A stretch of DNA of 64,000 nucleotides from DUOA01 sp012839095 (GTDB taxonomy: Bacteria > Bacillota > Clostridia > Caldicoprobacterales > DTU083), in assembly GCA_050951505.1 (NCBI GenBank), contig JBMNJE010000009.1:286278-350277 (forward strand). Reading direction: 5' to 3'. Each line of letters begins with the position of its first letter. Position 1 is the stretch's first letter. The notes below the pieces were generated by a model. It searched no databases. It saw only the letters and a program-made list of their open reading frames with translations, and had not been told where the DNA came from. The translations under genes and the position numbers were made by a program. Shown piece by piece: positions 18,231 to 27,219 of this stretch.

Positions 18231-18680
18231 TTGAGGGCTGTTGTTCAGCGGGTAAAAAGAGCAGCTGTCAGTGTGGATGGAAAGCTGGTTTCCAGTATCT
18301 CCGCAGGACATCTGGTATTTTTAGGCGTGGAGCAGGGAGACACCGGAAAGGATTTGGAGTATCTGGCGGACAAGGTTGTCAACCTTCGTGTATTTGAAGA
18401 CCAACAGGGAAAAATGAACTTATCCGTAAAGGATATAGGCGGGGAACTCCTGGTTGTTTCACAATTTACCCTGTGTGGTGACTGCAGGAAGGGCCGCAGG
18501 CCCAGTTTTACTTCTGCTGCTTCACCGGACAGGGCGGAAGCCATGTATGAAGAGTTTTGTGTATTGGCAGAGGAGCATGGTGTTCCAGTAAAAAAAGGAG
18601 TTTTTCAGGCTCATATGGAAGTGGAACTGGTAAATGACGGACCGGTTACCATTCTGCTGGACAGCAGGAAAACCTTTTAG
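18231..18680 (+). CDS. dtd: D-aminoacyl-tRNA deacylase Dtd
   Basis: Dtd hydrolyses D-amino acids mis-attached to tRNA. From the TTG at 18231 (GGAGAG at 18218-18223) the product is 149 residues and begins L(M)RAVVQRVKRAAVSVDG, the normal family start. An upstream in-frame start at 18189 would add a non-family tail. The active-site SQFTLCGDCRKGRRPSF (residues ~76-92) and the GPVTILLDS end (Gly-cisPro region) are present. It lies 56 bases after relA, as in many Firmicutes. Confidence 0.95.
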   Translation: MRAVVQRVKRAAVSVDGKLVSSISAGHLVFLGVEQGDTGKDLEYLADKVVNLRVFEDQQGKMNLSVKDIGGELLVVSQFTLCGDCRKGRRPSFTSAASPDRAEAMYEEFCVLAEEHGVPVKKGVFQAHMEVELVNDGPVTILLDSRKTF

Positions 18681-18692
18681 GAGGAAACATAT

Positions 18693-19334
18693 TTGAAAAT
18701 GTTGTCACTGGTTGTGGGAGTATTGGGAGTTAACTGCTATATCCCATACTGCAGCGAAACACGGCACTGTGCTGTTATAGATCCAGGCGGAAATGCCAGT
18801 CAGATACTGGATTTGATTCAGAAGAACCGTTTGGATCCACAATATATATTGCTTACCCATGGACATTTTGATCATATAGGCGGTGTTACTGAGTTAAAGG
18901 AGAAAACCGGTGCACAGGTGGCAATTCACCGGGATGATGCGATGATGCTGACTGATCCGGAGCAGAATCTGGCTGCCTACTTTGGCAGAAAGGTAATTCA
19001 GACTGAACCGGATATTCTGCTGGAAGACGGAAAAGAGCTGCAAACAGGCAATAAAATCATAACTGTAATCCATACACCGGGTCACAGCCGGGGAGGAGTA
19101 TGCTACCTGGGAGAGGACATTCTTTTTACCGGTGATACTTTATTTGCAGGCTCAATTGGAAGGACCGACATTCCTAACAGCGATCACCTGACTCTCATTC
19201 AATCAATAAACAAACTGATTCTGCTCGATGATAAGATTCCCATTTATCCCGGCCACGGGCGATCAAGTACCCTGGGACAGGAGCGCAGAAACAATCCGTT
19301 TTTGCGAAGCAGAGAGGATACGGAATTGGTATGA
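18693..19334 (+). CDS. MBL-fold metallo-hydrolase (glyoxalase II-like)
   Basis: This 213-residue metallo-beta-lactamase-fold protein has the metal motif THGHFDHIGG (near residue 55), later ligands in HTPGHSRGG and LFTGDTLFAG, and a closing PGHGRSSTLGQE. Family members include hydroxyacylglutathione hydrolases and many uncharacterised YcbL-type hydrolases; the substrate cannot be told. TTG at 18693 lies right after AGGAGGAAA, with an ATG at 18699 as alternative. It overlaps hemZ by four bases (ATGA), implying coupled translation. Confidence 0.9.
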   Translation: MKMLSLVVGVLGVNCYIPYCSETRHCAVIDPGGNASQILDLIQKNRLDPQYILLTHGHFDHIGGVTELKEKTGAQVAIHRDDAMMLTDPEQNLAAYFGRKVIQTEPDILLEDGKELQTGNKIITVIHTPGHSRGGVCYLGEDILFTGDTLFAGSIGRTDIPNSDHLTLIQSINKLILLDDKIPIYPGHGRSSTLGQERRNNPFLRSREDTELV

Positions 19335-20929
19335 TCAGAGTCAAAGCACCTCAGGTATCCTATGAAAATGAGATCGCTGAGCTGACAAAGGTGTTTTTTC
19401 CCGGGGAGCAGGTCACCGTCATGATGAAAAAGGAGCATGCCGGAAGCTCCAAAGCCGGCTGCTCTGATGAAGAATTGCCTTTAGCAGACACGGTGCTGGA
19501 AACCGGATACACAATAGATAAACCGGAATCCATAGTGTTTTATGCCTTCTTATGGCAAAGCAATACTATAATATGTGAGTACAGGACAGCTAAGCCTCTT
19601 GATGCTGATACGGAAGATTCGGCGAATGGCATCCGTTATGGCAGTTATCAGCTAAGTCGGGAAGACCTTAAAAACCCGGCTAGGAAAAGCAACAGATTGA
19701 TTAAGAACGGCCTCAAGGCTTGTGTCTTTGAACTATTAAAAAAGCATACAGGTCAGCATCCCAAGTGGGGGGCAATGACCGGTATACGTCCTGTGAAACT
19801 GGTTCATGAAATGCTTGACAAGGGCATGGATGATATTAACGCAAGACAGGAACTGCTTACAGCATACAAGCTGCATCCGGAGAAAGCCAATCTTCTCATC
19901 AGAACAGCCAGGAACCAGCGGCCTTTTATTGACAGGCAGGGAACAGACAGAGCCTCTGTCTATATTAATATTCCATTTTGCCCTACCCGCTGCCATTATT
20001 GTTCATTTCCATCGGATCTGATTGGCAGGGTGGAAAGCAGGATGGATGCATATCTGGAATGCCTGAAACAGGAGATTACAGCAGTTATGAACCAACTGTC
20101 CAGGACTGAAACTCAGGTGGATACCATATACATCGGAGGCGGTACCCCCACTGTTTTGGAGCATTCCAAACTGGAAACACTGCTAAGAACAGTACATGAG
20201 CAGATTGTATCCGGGTATCCCATTCGCGAATATACAGTAGAAGCCGGCCGGCCGGACAGTCTGGATACGGAAAAACTGTACTTGATGAAGGAATACGGAG
20301 TTACCCGGCTGAGTATCAATCCCCAGTCTATGAATCAGGAAACTCTGAATCGAATTGGCAGAGGACATACCGTGGAACAGCTGGTACAGGTTTACAAAAA
20401 AGCCAGGGAAATTGGATTTGACAGCATTAACATGGATGTCATACTGGGCCTGCCCGGGGAAACCGCTGAGCATTTTCAGCGTACCATGAGTGATATTGCA
20501 GTCCTTGATCCTGATAACATTACGGTGCATACATTGGCAGTGAAGAGGGCATCTGCCTGGAAGGAAGAATATGCCTTTAATCAATATGATTCCTCCCGAA
20601 AGGGGATTGCTGAGGAAATGGCTTCTGTCAGCAGGGAGTGGATGGACAGGCTGGGCATGGAGCCCTATTATCTATATCGGCAGAAATACATGCTGGATCA
20701 TTTGGAGAATGTCGGTTACTCCCTTCCGGGCAAGGAATGCCTGTACAACATTCAGTTCATGCATGAGAGCCGGGATGTATGGGCATTTGGAGCAGGAGCG
20801 TCAAGTAAAATATATTATCCGGCTGAGGACAGGCTGGAGCGGATAGGAAATGTCAAAAACCTTGATGACTACCTGTACCGCATAGATGAAATGATAGGAA
20901 GAAAACTGAGAATACTTAAGGGCAGTTAA
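19331..20929 (+). CDS. hemZ: Coproporphyrinogen dehydrogenase-like radical SAM protein HemZ
   Basis: HemZ is a HemN-like radical SAM protein of Firmicutes, assigned to oxygen-independent heme synthesis though its exact reaction is uncertain. The 532-residue product has a long N-terminal part (~1-200) and then NIPFCPTRCHYCSFPSD with the CX3CX2C cluster motif. It continues with IYIGGGTPTVL, EAGRPDSLD, and SINPQSMNQETLNRIGRGHT, and the C-terminal NVGYSLPGKECLYNIQFM block. It is coupled to the preceding hydrolase and followed 32 bases later by hisS. Confidence 0.94.
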   Translation: MIRVKAPQVSYENEIAELTKVFFPGEQVTVMMKKEHAGSSKAGCSDEELPLADTVLETGYTIDKPESIVFYAFLWQSNTIICEYRTAKPLDADTEDSANGIRYGSYQLSREDLKNPARKSNRLIKNGLKACVFELLKKHTGQHPKWGAMTGIRPVKLVHEMLDKGMDDINARQELLTAYKLHPEKANLLIRTARNQRPFIDRQGTDRASVYINIPFCPTRCHYCSFPSDLIGRVESRMDAYLECLKQEITAVMNQLSRTETQVDTIYIGGGTPTVLEHSKLETLLRTVHEQIVSGYPIREYTVEAGRPDSLDTEKLYLMKEYGVTRLSINPQSMNQETLNRIGRGHTVEQLVQVYKKAREIGFDSINMDVILGLPGETAEHFQRTMSDIAVLDPDNITVHTLAVKRASAWKEEYAFNQYDSSRKGIAEEMASVSREWMDRLGMEPYYLYRQKYMLDHLENVGYSLPGKECLYNIQFMHESRDVWAFGAGASSKIYYPAEDRLERIGNVKNLDDYLYRIDEMIGRKLRILKGS

Positions 20930-20961
20930 TTAAATGACTGCTGGACAAGGAGGCATTACGG

Positions 20962-22215
20962 ATGATAACTAAGGCTCCGAAAGGTACAAAGGATATTTTG
21001 CCTCAGGAGATTTATAAATGGCATTATATGGAGGATACTATCCGCGAAATTACCCGGGTTTTCGGATACCGGGAGATTCGTACGCCGGTCTTTGAGCATA
21101 CTGAACTCTTTGAGCGGGGAGTAGGAGAAAGCACGGATATAGTCCAGAAGGAAATGTACACCTTTACGGATAAGGGCGGGCGAAGCATTACCTTAAAGCC
21201 GGAGGGGACAGCCGGTGCAGCCAGAGCCTATATAGAGCACAAGCTTTATGCAGATGCCCAGCCGGTGAAGATGTACTACATCACTCCCTGTTATCGTTAT
21301 GAAAGGCCGCAGGCCGGAAGACAGCGGGAATTCCACCAGTTTGGAGTAGAGGTTTTTGGCGCATCGGAGGCATCGGTGGATGTGGAGGTTATATCTCTTG
21401 CCATTACTCTGCTTGATCGCCTGGGGATTCAGGGACTGGCGGTCAAACTCAACAGCATTGGATGTCCGAAGTGCAGGCCGGTTTATCATGAGATTCTGCG
21501 TTCATATTTTGCGAATCACCTTGATGAACTGTGCTCAACCTGTCAGGACCGCTATGAAAGCAATCCCTTGCGCATACTGGACTGCAAGGTTGAGGGCTGC
21601 CGGCCTGTAATTAACTCAGCCCCACATATGCTGGATTATCTGTGCGAGGAATGCGGGGACCATTTTGAGGATACCCAAAAATATCTGAATGCATCAGGGA
21701 TAGGTTACAGCATAGATCCGATGATTGTAAGAGGGCTGGATTATTATACAAAAACAGTATTCGAGATTATTTCCGATTCCATTGGTGCCCAGGGAACGGT
21801 CTGCGGCGGCGGAAGATATGACGGCCTGGTAGAGGAGTGCGGCGGTCCCAGCGTTCCGGGAGTTGGATTCGGTCTTGGCCTTGAAAGACTTCTGCTGGTG
21901 CTGGAGAATCAGAAAACGGATTTCCCCCAAGCCGAAGTCTGCAGGGTATTCTTCGCAACTATCGGTGAGAAGGCCAGGGAAAAGGCATTTACTCTGATTA
22001 AACAGCTGCGCGATAAAGGCATATCCTCAGATATGGATCATGTAGGGCGAAGTCTGAAGGCTCAGTTTAAATATGCCGACAAGCTGGGTGCACGTTTTGT
22101 CGGAACACTGGGCGATGATGAGCTGGCATCCGGACAGCTGCGCCTTAAGGAAATGGAAACAGGCAGGGAAGAAACAGTGCCCTTTGACAGTATTTCAGAT
22201 TTTTTGGGTATCTGA
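20962..22215 (+). CDS. hisS: Histidyl-tRNA synthetase
   Basis: HisRS charges tRNA-His; it is a class II synthetase. The 417-residue length is typical. Motif 1 is in REIRTPVFEHTELFERGVGE; motif 2 is in YRYERPQAGRQREFHQFGVE; the histidine-specific RGLDYYTKTVFEI (HisA-type) and the motif 3 block PGVGFGLGLERLLLVLE are intact. The C-terminal anticodon-binding domain follows (~325-417). AAGGAGG lies upstream of the ATG. No T-box leader is visible, because the gap to hemZ is only 32 bases. Confidence 0.97.
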   Translation: MITKAPKGTKDILPQEIYKWHYMEDTIREITRVFGYREIRTPVFEHTELFERGVGESTDIVQKEMYTFTDKGGRSITLKPEGTAGAARAYIEHKLYADAQPVKMYYITPCYRYERPQAGRQREFHQFGVEVFGASEASVDVEVISLAITLLDRLGIQGLAVKLNSIGCPKCRPVYHEILRSYFANHLDELCSTCQDRYESNPLRILDCKVEGCRPVINSAPHMLDYLCEECGDHFEDTQKYLNASGIGYSIDPMIVRGLDYYTKTVFEIISDSIGAQGTVCGGGRYDGLVEECGGPSVPGVGFGLGLERLLLVLENQKTDFPQAEVCRVFFATIGEKAREKAFTLIKQLRDKGISSDMDHVGRSLKAQFKYADKLGARFVGTLGDDELASGQLRLKEMETGREETVPFDSISDFLGI

Positions 22216-22267
22216 CAAAACAACACTTGAGGAAAAAGAAGGGTCTGACGTAAAAGGAGGAAACAAG

Positions 22268-24067
22268 ATGGGCGAAACAATGGACACTCTCAGGAGAACC
22301 CATATGTGCGGCAATATAACAAAGGAACTGGTGGGCAGGCAGGTAAGGCTGAACGGCTGGGTACAGCGCAGAAGAGATCTGGGAAAACTTATATTCATCT
22401 ATCTCAGAGATCGGGAAGGCTTTATCCAGGTGGTTTTTGACGCGGAAAAGAGCGGCGAGATCTTTGACAAGGCACAGACCATCCGCAGCGAGTATGTACT
22501 GGCTGTACAAGGTACGGTGGTAGAAAGGGAAGAATCTGCTGTCAATCCCAAGTATCCCAATGGCGATGTGGAAGTGATAGCATCCGATTTAAGGATACTT
22601 TCAACTGCCGCAACCCCGCCGATATATATTGAGGACGGCCTGGATGCATCGGAGGCACTGCGTCTGAAATACCGCTATTTGGATCTGCGCCGGCCGGAAA
22701 TGCAGAAGAATCTTATTCTGAGGCACAAGGTCGCAAAATGGGTAAGGGATTTCCTGGATAAAGAGGGTTTCCTGGAAATTGAAACGCCCATGCTGACAAA
22801 GAGCACGCCGGAAGGAGCCAGGGACTACCTGGTGCCCAGCCGGGTTCACCCGGGGTCATTCTATGCCCTGCCCCAGTCACCTCAGCTGTTCAAACAGCTT
22901 CTGATGCTGTCCGGTTTTGATAAATACTTTCAGATAGCCCGCTGCTTCAGGGATGAGGATCTGAGGGCGGACAGACAGCCGGAGTTCACACAGCTGGATA
23001 TCGAAATGTCCTTTGTGGATATAGATGACATCATTTCACTAAACGAAAGGATGCTGGCAGATGTGCTGCACCGAGCACTGGGGCTGGAACTGTCCCTTCC
23101 CCTGCGCCGTATGACATACAGGGAAGCAATGGAACGCTTTGGCTCGGATAAACCGGATACCCGTTTTGGCATGGAGCTCAGAAACATAAGTGACCTGGCA
23201 GAGGGCTGCGGTTTCAAGGTTTTTGCCGACACGGTTGCCGGAGGCGGCAGTGTACGCGGGATAAATGCCAAGGGCTGCGCCGGCAGATTTTCCAGAAGAG
23301 AAATAGATGCACTGGGGGAATATGTTAAGACATACAGGGCAAAAGGCCTGGCCTGGATAAGCGTAACTGCGGAGGGCGTCAGGTCTCCCATTGCCAAGTT
23401 CTTCAGTGAAGATGAGATGAATGCGATGCTTAAACGCATGGAAGCAGAGGAAGGAGACCTTCTCCTGTTTGTTGCCGACAAGGATGATGTAGTATTTGCC
23501 TCCCTGGGTCATTTACGGCTCCACCTGGCTGAAAAACTGGAACTGCTTGATGATAATGTCAGGGATCTTCTGTGGATTACTGAATTCCCCCTGCTGGAAT
23601 ACGATGAGGAGGAGCAGCGTTATACTGCCAGACATCATCCCTTTACCAGTCCCATGGACGAAGACCTTCCCCTCCTGGAAACTCAGCCGGACAAGGTTCG
23701 TGCTAAGGCCTACGATATCATCTTCAATGGTGTGGAGTTGGGCGGAGGCAGCATCCGGATCCACAACACCGAATTGCAGGAGAGTATGCTGAAGGTACTT
23801 GGCTTCACCCGGGAACAGGCCTGGGAGCGGTTTGGCTTTTTGCTGGAGGCTTTTAAATATGGAACACCGCCTCATGGCGGCATTGCCTATGGACTTGACC
23901 GAATGATAATGCTGCTGGCCAATAGGGACTCCATCCGTGATGTCATAGCCTTCCCCAAGGTGCAGAATGCATCTGATTTAATGACAGAAGCGCCTTCAAG
24001 AGTTGAGCAGGCCCAATTGGATGAGCTGCATATCTGCCTTAAAGAGGAAGGCGAGAAAGAGCTTTAA
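22268..24067 (+). CDS. aspS: Aspartyl-tRNA synthetase
   Basis: AspRS charges tRNA-Asp. From ATG 22268 (AAAGGAGG just before) the product is 599 residues. A longer reading frame opens at 22073 inside hisS but has no support. It shows the N-terminal OB fold (VRLNGWVQRRRDLGKLIF), class II motifs (ARCFRDEDLRADRQPEFTQ; AYGLDRMIMLL) and the bacterial GAD insertion (~300-420), so it is the bacterial-type enzyme. Discriminating versus non-discriminating specificity cannot be read with confidence. Confidence 0.97.
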   Translation: MGETMDTLRRTHMCGNITKELVGRQVRLNGWVQRRRDLGKLIFIYLRDREGFIQVVFDAEKSGEIFDKAQTIRSEYVLAVQGTVVEREESAVNPKYPNGDVEVIASDLRILSTAATPPIYIEDGLDASEALRLKYRYLDLRRPEMQKNLILRHKVAKWVRDFLDKEGFLEIETPMLTKSTPEGARDYLVPSRVHPGSFYALPQSPQLFKQLLMLSGFDKYFQIARCFRDEDLRADRQPEFTQLDIEMSFVDIDDIISLNERMLADVLHRALGLELSLPLRRMTYREAMERFGSDKPDTRFGMELRNISDLAEGCGFKVFADTVAGGGSVRGINAKGCAGRFSRREIDALGEYVKTYRAKGLAWISVTAEGVRSPIAKFFSEDEMNAMLKRMEAEEGDLLLFVADKDDVVFASLGHLRLHLAEKLELLDDNVRDLLWITEFPLLEYDEEEQRYTARHHPFTSPMDEDLPLLETQPDKVRAKAYDIIFNGVELGGGSIRIHNTELQESMLKVLGFTREQAWERFGFLLEAFKYGTPPHGGIAYGLDRMIMLLANRDSIRDVIAFPKVQNASDLMTEAPSRVEQAQLDELHICLKEEGEKEL

Positions 24068-24144
24068 GACTGCCGGCAGTTGGAAAGGGTGTTTGGCAGC
24101 CGGCTGGCAGGTTAAATATAAATAGGAACTAAGGTGTCAGGATA

Positions 24145-24933
24145 ATGATGCATGCTTTTTCCCGAACGGAAATGCTGATAGGAGCGGAAGCTCTGCAAAA
24201 GCTGAAGAACAGCAGAGTGGCTGTCTTTGGAATAGGAGGCGTTGGAACCTTTGCCGTTGAAGCTCTGACCAGATCCGGAGTAGGTTCCCTTACTCTGATA
24301 GATGATGATGTAATTTGTCTCACCAATCTCAACCGGCAGCTCCATGCTTCCATGAACACCATAGGCAGACCCAAGGTAGAGGTAATGAAGGAACGAATTC
24401 TCAGCATCAACCCTGAAGCTGAGGTAGAAACCTTTCAGGCCTTTTATACTGCAGAAAACGGACATGAACTGTTTTATGCCGATTATGATTATGTAATCGA
24501 CGCTATCGATACGATATCTGCAAAAATAGATCTGGTGGTCAGGTGCAGCCAGCTGGGAATACCCATTATATCGAGCATGGGTGCCGGCAACAAGATGGAT
24601 CCAACTAAGTTTCGAGTGGATGATATCTACAACACTTCCGTTGATCCCCTGGCTAAGGTTATGAGAAGGGAACTTCGAAAACGAGGCATCAACAGTCTGA
24701 AGGTGGTATATTCGACAGAACCCCCCTTAACGCCCTTGGTCACCGACCTGGATTTGGCAAGGGAAAGCATGGCAGCAGCTGCCAGAGGACAGGGTAAACG
24801 CAGATCCGTGCCGGGCAGCGTATCCTTTGTTCCTGCGGCGGCCGGCCTGATCCTGGCCGGTGAGGCTATTAAGGATCTGATAGGCTGGGAGTATTATAAT
24901 CCCCAAGGGATGGGAGATGATAAAGGTGAATGA
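24145..24933 (+). CDS. tcdA: tRNA threonylcarbamoyladenosine dehydratase (TcdA/CsdL, E1-like)
   Basis: TcdA cyclises the threonylcarbamoyl group of t6A in tRNA to ct6A using ATP. The 262-residue protein is a ThiF/E1-like enzyme: FSRTEMLIGAEALQKL start, the ATP-binding VFGIGGVGTFAVEAL (~residues 30-44), a NLNRQLHAS Arg finger, DYVIDAIDTISAK, and SMGAGNKMDPTKF. Two ATGs (24145 and 24148) could start it; the ribosome binding site is weak (AAGGTG). It overlaps rseC by 17 bases. Confidence 0.92.
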   Translation: MMHAFSRTEMLIGAEALQKLKNSRVAVFGIGGVGTFAVEALTRSGVGSLTLIDDDVICLTNLNRQLHASMNTIGRPKVEVMKERILSINPEAEVETFQAFYTAENGHELFYADYDYVIDAIDTISAKIDLVVRCSQLGIPIISSMGAGNKMDPTKFRVDDIYNTSVDPLAKVMRRELRKRGINSLKVVYSTEPPLTPLVTDLDLARESMAAAARGQGKRRSVPGSVSFVPAAAGLILAGEAIKDLIGWEYYNPQGMGDDKGE

Positions 24934-25378
24934 ATACGGAGAAATCATTGAGATAAAGGACAGGGATGCTGTCGTAAAGGTCCGCAGAAGCTCGGCATGC
25001 GGCAAGTGCGGAGCCTGCACCATGGGCAGCCGGCCGGATGAGATGCTTATAACCCTTCCCAATCCTCTGAAAGGACAGGTGGGGGATTATGTGGAACTGG
25101 CACTGCCTTCAGGGCAGGTTCTGAAAGCATCGGCAATAACATATCTGCTGCCTCTGTCAGGCTTGATTATTGGAGTGGCGGCAGGTTATATACTGGGTGA
25201 AAAACTGGGCTTCAACCCGGAACTTGGAAGTGCCCTTGTCGGGCTTTTGTTTACCATACTCTCTTTTTTCGGCATTCGGGCAATGGAGCCCCAATTTAAA
25301 AAAGGCAATAAATTTACACCGCAAATGGTGAGAATTATAAAAAGGGATATGAAAGGAGAAGGTGATGATGGCAAGTGA
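24917..25378 (+). CDS. rseC: SoxR-reducing system protein RseC family
   Basis: This 153-residue RseC/MucC family membrane protein has an N-terminal cysteine cluster (CGKCGACTMG, ~residues 32-41) in a small beta domain, then two membrane segments (AITYLLPLSGLIIGVAAGYIL and ALVGLLFTILSFFGI). In Proteobacteria RseC helps the Rnf complex reduce SoxR. In Clostridia it is often found with Rnf or thioredoxin genes, and its role is unproven. Here it overlaps both tcdA and trxA, pointing to a redox operon. Confidence 0.88.
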   Translation: MIKVNEYGEIIEIKDRDAVVKVRRSSACGKCGACTMGSRPDEMLITLPNPLKGQVGDYVELALPSGQVLKASAITYLLPLSGLIIGVAAGYILGEKLGFNPELGSALVGLLFTILSFFGIRAMEPQFKKGNKFTPQMVRIIKRDMKGEGDDGK

Positions 25379-25694
25379 TAAGGTAGTTAATCTTACCCTG
25401 GACAATTTCGAAGATGAGGTGGAGAATTCCTCTCTGCCGGTACTGGTGGATTTTTGGGCAGAATGGTGCGGCCCATGCAAAATGATTGCACCCATCATAG
25501 ACCAGCTGGCGGAAGAGTTTGACGGAAAAGCAATTATTGCAAAGGTGAATGTTGATGAGAACAGAGAACTGACAGAACGCTTCAAAATAATGAGCATACC
25601 TACTCTTCTGATCTTCAGGGACGGTGAAGTGGTAAATCAGCTGATTGGTGTAAGGCCGAAAGCAGAATTGGTGAAGGCTCTCCAGAACGCCTGA
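25365..25694 (+). CDS. trxA: Thioredoxin
   Basis: TrxA is the small dithiol reductant of the cytosol. The 109-residue protein carries the classic active site WAEWCGPCKMIAP (Cys near residues 34 and 37), the cis-proline loop MSIPTLLIF, and VDENRELTERF. Two ATGs (25365, 25368) follow AGGAG at 25354-25358; either fits. The gene starts inside the end of rseC and is closed by a strong terminator. No thioredoxin reductase is nearby. Confidence 0.97.
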   Translation: MMASDKVVNLTLDNFEDEVENSSLPVLVDFWAEWCGPCKMIAPIIDQLAEEFDGKAIIAKVNVDENRELTERFKIMSIPTLLIFRDGEVVNQLIGVRPKAELVKALQNA

Positions 25695-25728
25695 TGAAAA
25701 GAGCGGACTGGCGGTATCTTATGTAGAC

Positions 25729-25762
25729 AGTGTCGGTTTTATAGTGGCCGACACTTGTTTTT
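25729..25762 (+). terminator. Rho-independent terminator after trxA
   Basis: AGTGTCGG (25729-25736) pairs with CCGACACT (25748-25755), followed by TGTTTTTTAATT. This ends the tcdA-rseC-trxA transcript. Confidence 0.88.
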
Positions 25763-25771
25763 TAATTCTTC

Positions 25772-25800
25772 TTGTCAAAGCAGAGCAATGTTTGTATAAT
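25772..25800 (+). promoter_or_regulatory. Predicted promoter of glyA
   Basis: TTGTCA (25772-25777), exactly 17 bases, then a perfect TATAAT (25795-25800), about 80 bases before glyA and just after the trxA terminator. Confidence 0.72.
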
Positions 25801-25880
25801 TATTAGAAAAATGTAATAATGTTGCACAAACAGGGTTCAGCAGGACCGAACATCAAGAAGGAAGAGAAAAGGAGCTAATT

Positions 25881-27134
25881 ATGATTGATTTAAAGGAAAT
25901 AGCCATGGTGGATCCGGAAACGGCTTCTGCTATGGAACAGGAACTGAACAGACAAAGAACCCATTTGGAGCTTATAGCTTCAGAAAATTTTGTAAGCCCT
26001 GCGGTTATGGCTGCCATGGGAACCCACCTGACCAACAAATATGCAGAAGGGTATCCGGGGAAAAGATATTACGGAGGATGCGAGTTTGTTGATGTAGTGG
26101 AAAGACTCGCCATAGACAGAGCCAAGGCAATATTTGGAGCGGAACATGCCAATGTACAGCCTCATTCAGGTGCGCAGGCCAATACAGCCGTATACTTTGC
26201 CATGCTGAAACCCGGCGATACCATACTGGGAATGAATCTTGCCCATGGAGGCCATCTGACCCATGGAAGTCCGGTTAACATATCCGGTAAGTATTTCAAT
26301 ATCATCCCCTATGGCGTAAACAGCGAAACCGGATATATAGATTATGACGAACTGGCAAAGCTGGCAGAAGCCCATAAGCCCAGGATGATTGTTGCCGGCG
26401 CCAGTGCTTATCCCCGGGCTATAGATTTTGCCAAATTCCGTGAAATTGCTGATAAGACCGGTGCTTTTCTAATGGTGGACATGGCCCATATAGCAGGTCT
26501 GGTGGCTGCCGGTCTTCATCCAAATCCGGTTCCTTATGCGGATTTTGTTACCACAACCACCCATAAAACCCTCAGAGGTCCCAGAGGGGGAATGATTCTG
26601 TGCAGGGAATCCTATGCCAAAGCCATTGACAAAGCTATCTTCCCGGGAACGCAGGGGGGACCCCTGATGCATGTAATAGCAGCCAAGGCAGTATCATTTA
26701 AGGAAGCTATGGAACCATCCTTTAAGGAATATCAGAATCAAATAGTAAAGAATGCAGCTGCCCTGGCAGAAAGTCTGAAGGAAGAGGGATTCCGGCTGGT
26801 ATCCGGCGGCACGGATAATCATCTGATGCTGCTTGATCTGCGTAATCACGATATTACGGGAAAGGATGCAGAAAAACTCCTGGATAAAGCGCGGATTACC
26901 GTGAATAAGAATACCATCCCAAATGATCCTCAAAGTCCCTTTGTGACCAGTGGGATCCGTATTGGTACGCCGGCAGTGACTGCCCGGGGCATGGTGGAAG
27001 AGGACATGAGAAGTATTGCTGCGGCAATCAGACTGACCATTGAGGACTTCAAAGGCAACCGGCAGAAAGTTCTGTCCATGGTTGATGATTTGTGTAACCG
27101 ATATCCGCTGTATTCACAAAGTGTGATAAGATGA
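25881..27134 (+). CDS. glyA: Serine hydroxymethyltransferase
   Basis: GlyA interconverts serine and glycine with tetrahydrofolate, feeding one-carbon metabolism. The 417-residue PLP enzyme has HLELIASENFVSPAV, NKYAEGYPGKRYYGG, the PLP-lysine motif TTTTHKTLRGPRGG (~residues 218-231), and FVTSGIRIGTPAVTARG. AAAAGGAG precedes the ATG. It is a single-gene unit with its own promoter (25772-25800) and terminator (27134-27158). Confidence 0.98.
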   Translation: MIDLKEIAMVDPETASAMEQELNRQRTHLELIASENFVSPAVMAAMGTHLTNKYAEGYPGKRYYGGCEFVDVVERLAIDRAKAIFGAEHANVQPHSGAQANTAVYFAMLKPGDTILGMNLAHGGHLTHGSPVNISGKYFNIIPYGVNSETGYIDYDELAKLAEAHKPRMIVAGASAYPRAIDFAKFREIADKTGAFLMVDMAHIAGLVAAGLHPNPVPYADFVTTTTHKTLRGPRGGMILCRESYAKAIDKAIFPGTQGGPLMHVIAAKAVSFKEAMEPSFKEYQNQIVKNAAALAESLKEEGFRLVSGGTDNHLMLLDLRNHDITGKDAEKLLDKARITVNKNTIPNDPQSPFVTSGIRIGTPAVTARGMVEEDMRSIAAAIRLTIEDFKGNRQKVLSMVDDLCNRYPLYSQSVIR

Positions 27135-27158
27135 AAGAGGCCGGTCGGCCTCTTTTTT
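27134..27158 (+). terminator. Rho-independent terminator after glyA
   Basis: AAAGAGGCCG and CGGCCTCTTT (27134-27143 and 27146-27155) form a tight stem with a GT loop and a T-run, starting at the glyA stop codon. Confidence 0.93.
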
Positions 27159-27219
27159 GCTGATACCTGGCACGACTGGCACACCTATTGCTATCATTGG
27201 AGCGAAGGAGTGAGAGGAC

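Noticed and set aside
20930..20961. T-box leader for hisS
   Set aside because: The gap is 32 bases, too short for a T-box.
22073..22267. Long N-terminal extension of aspS
   Set aside because: It overlaps hisS in another frame; ATG 22268 has a strong ribosome binding site and the normal AspRS start.
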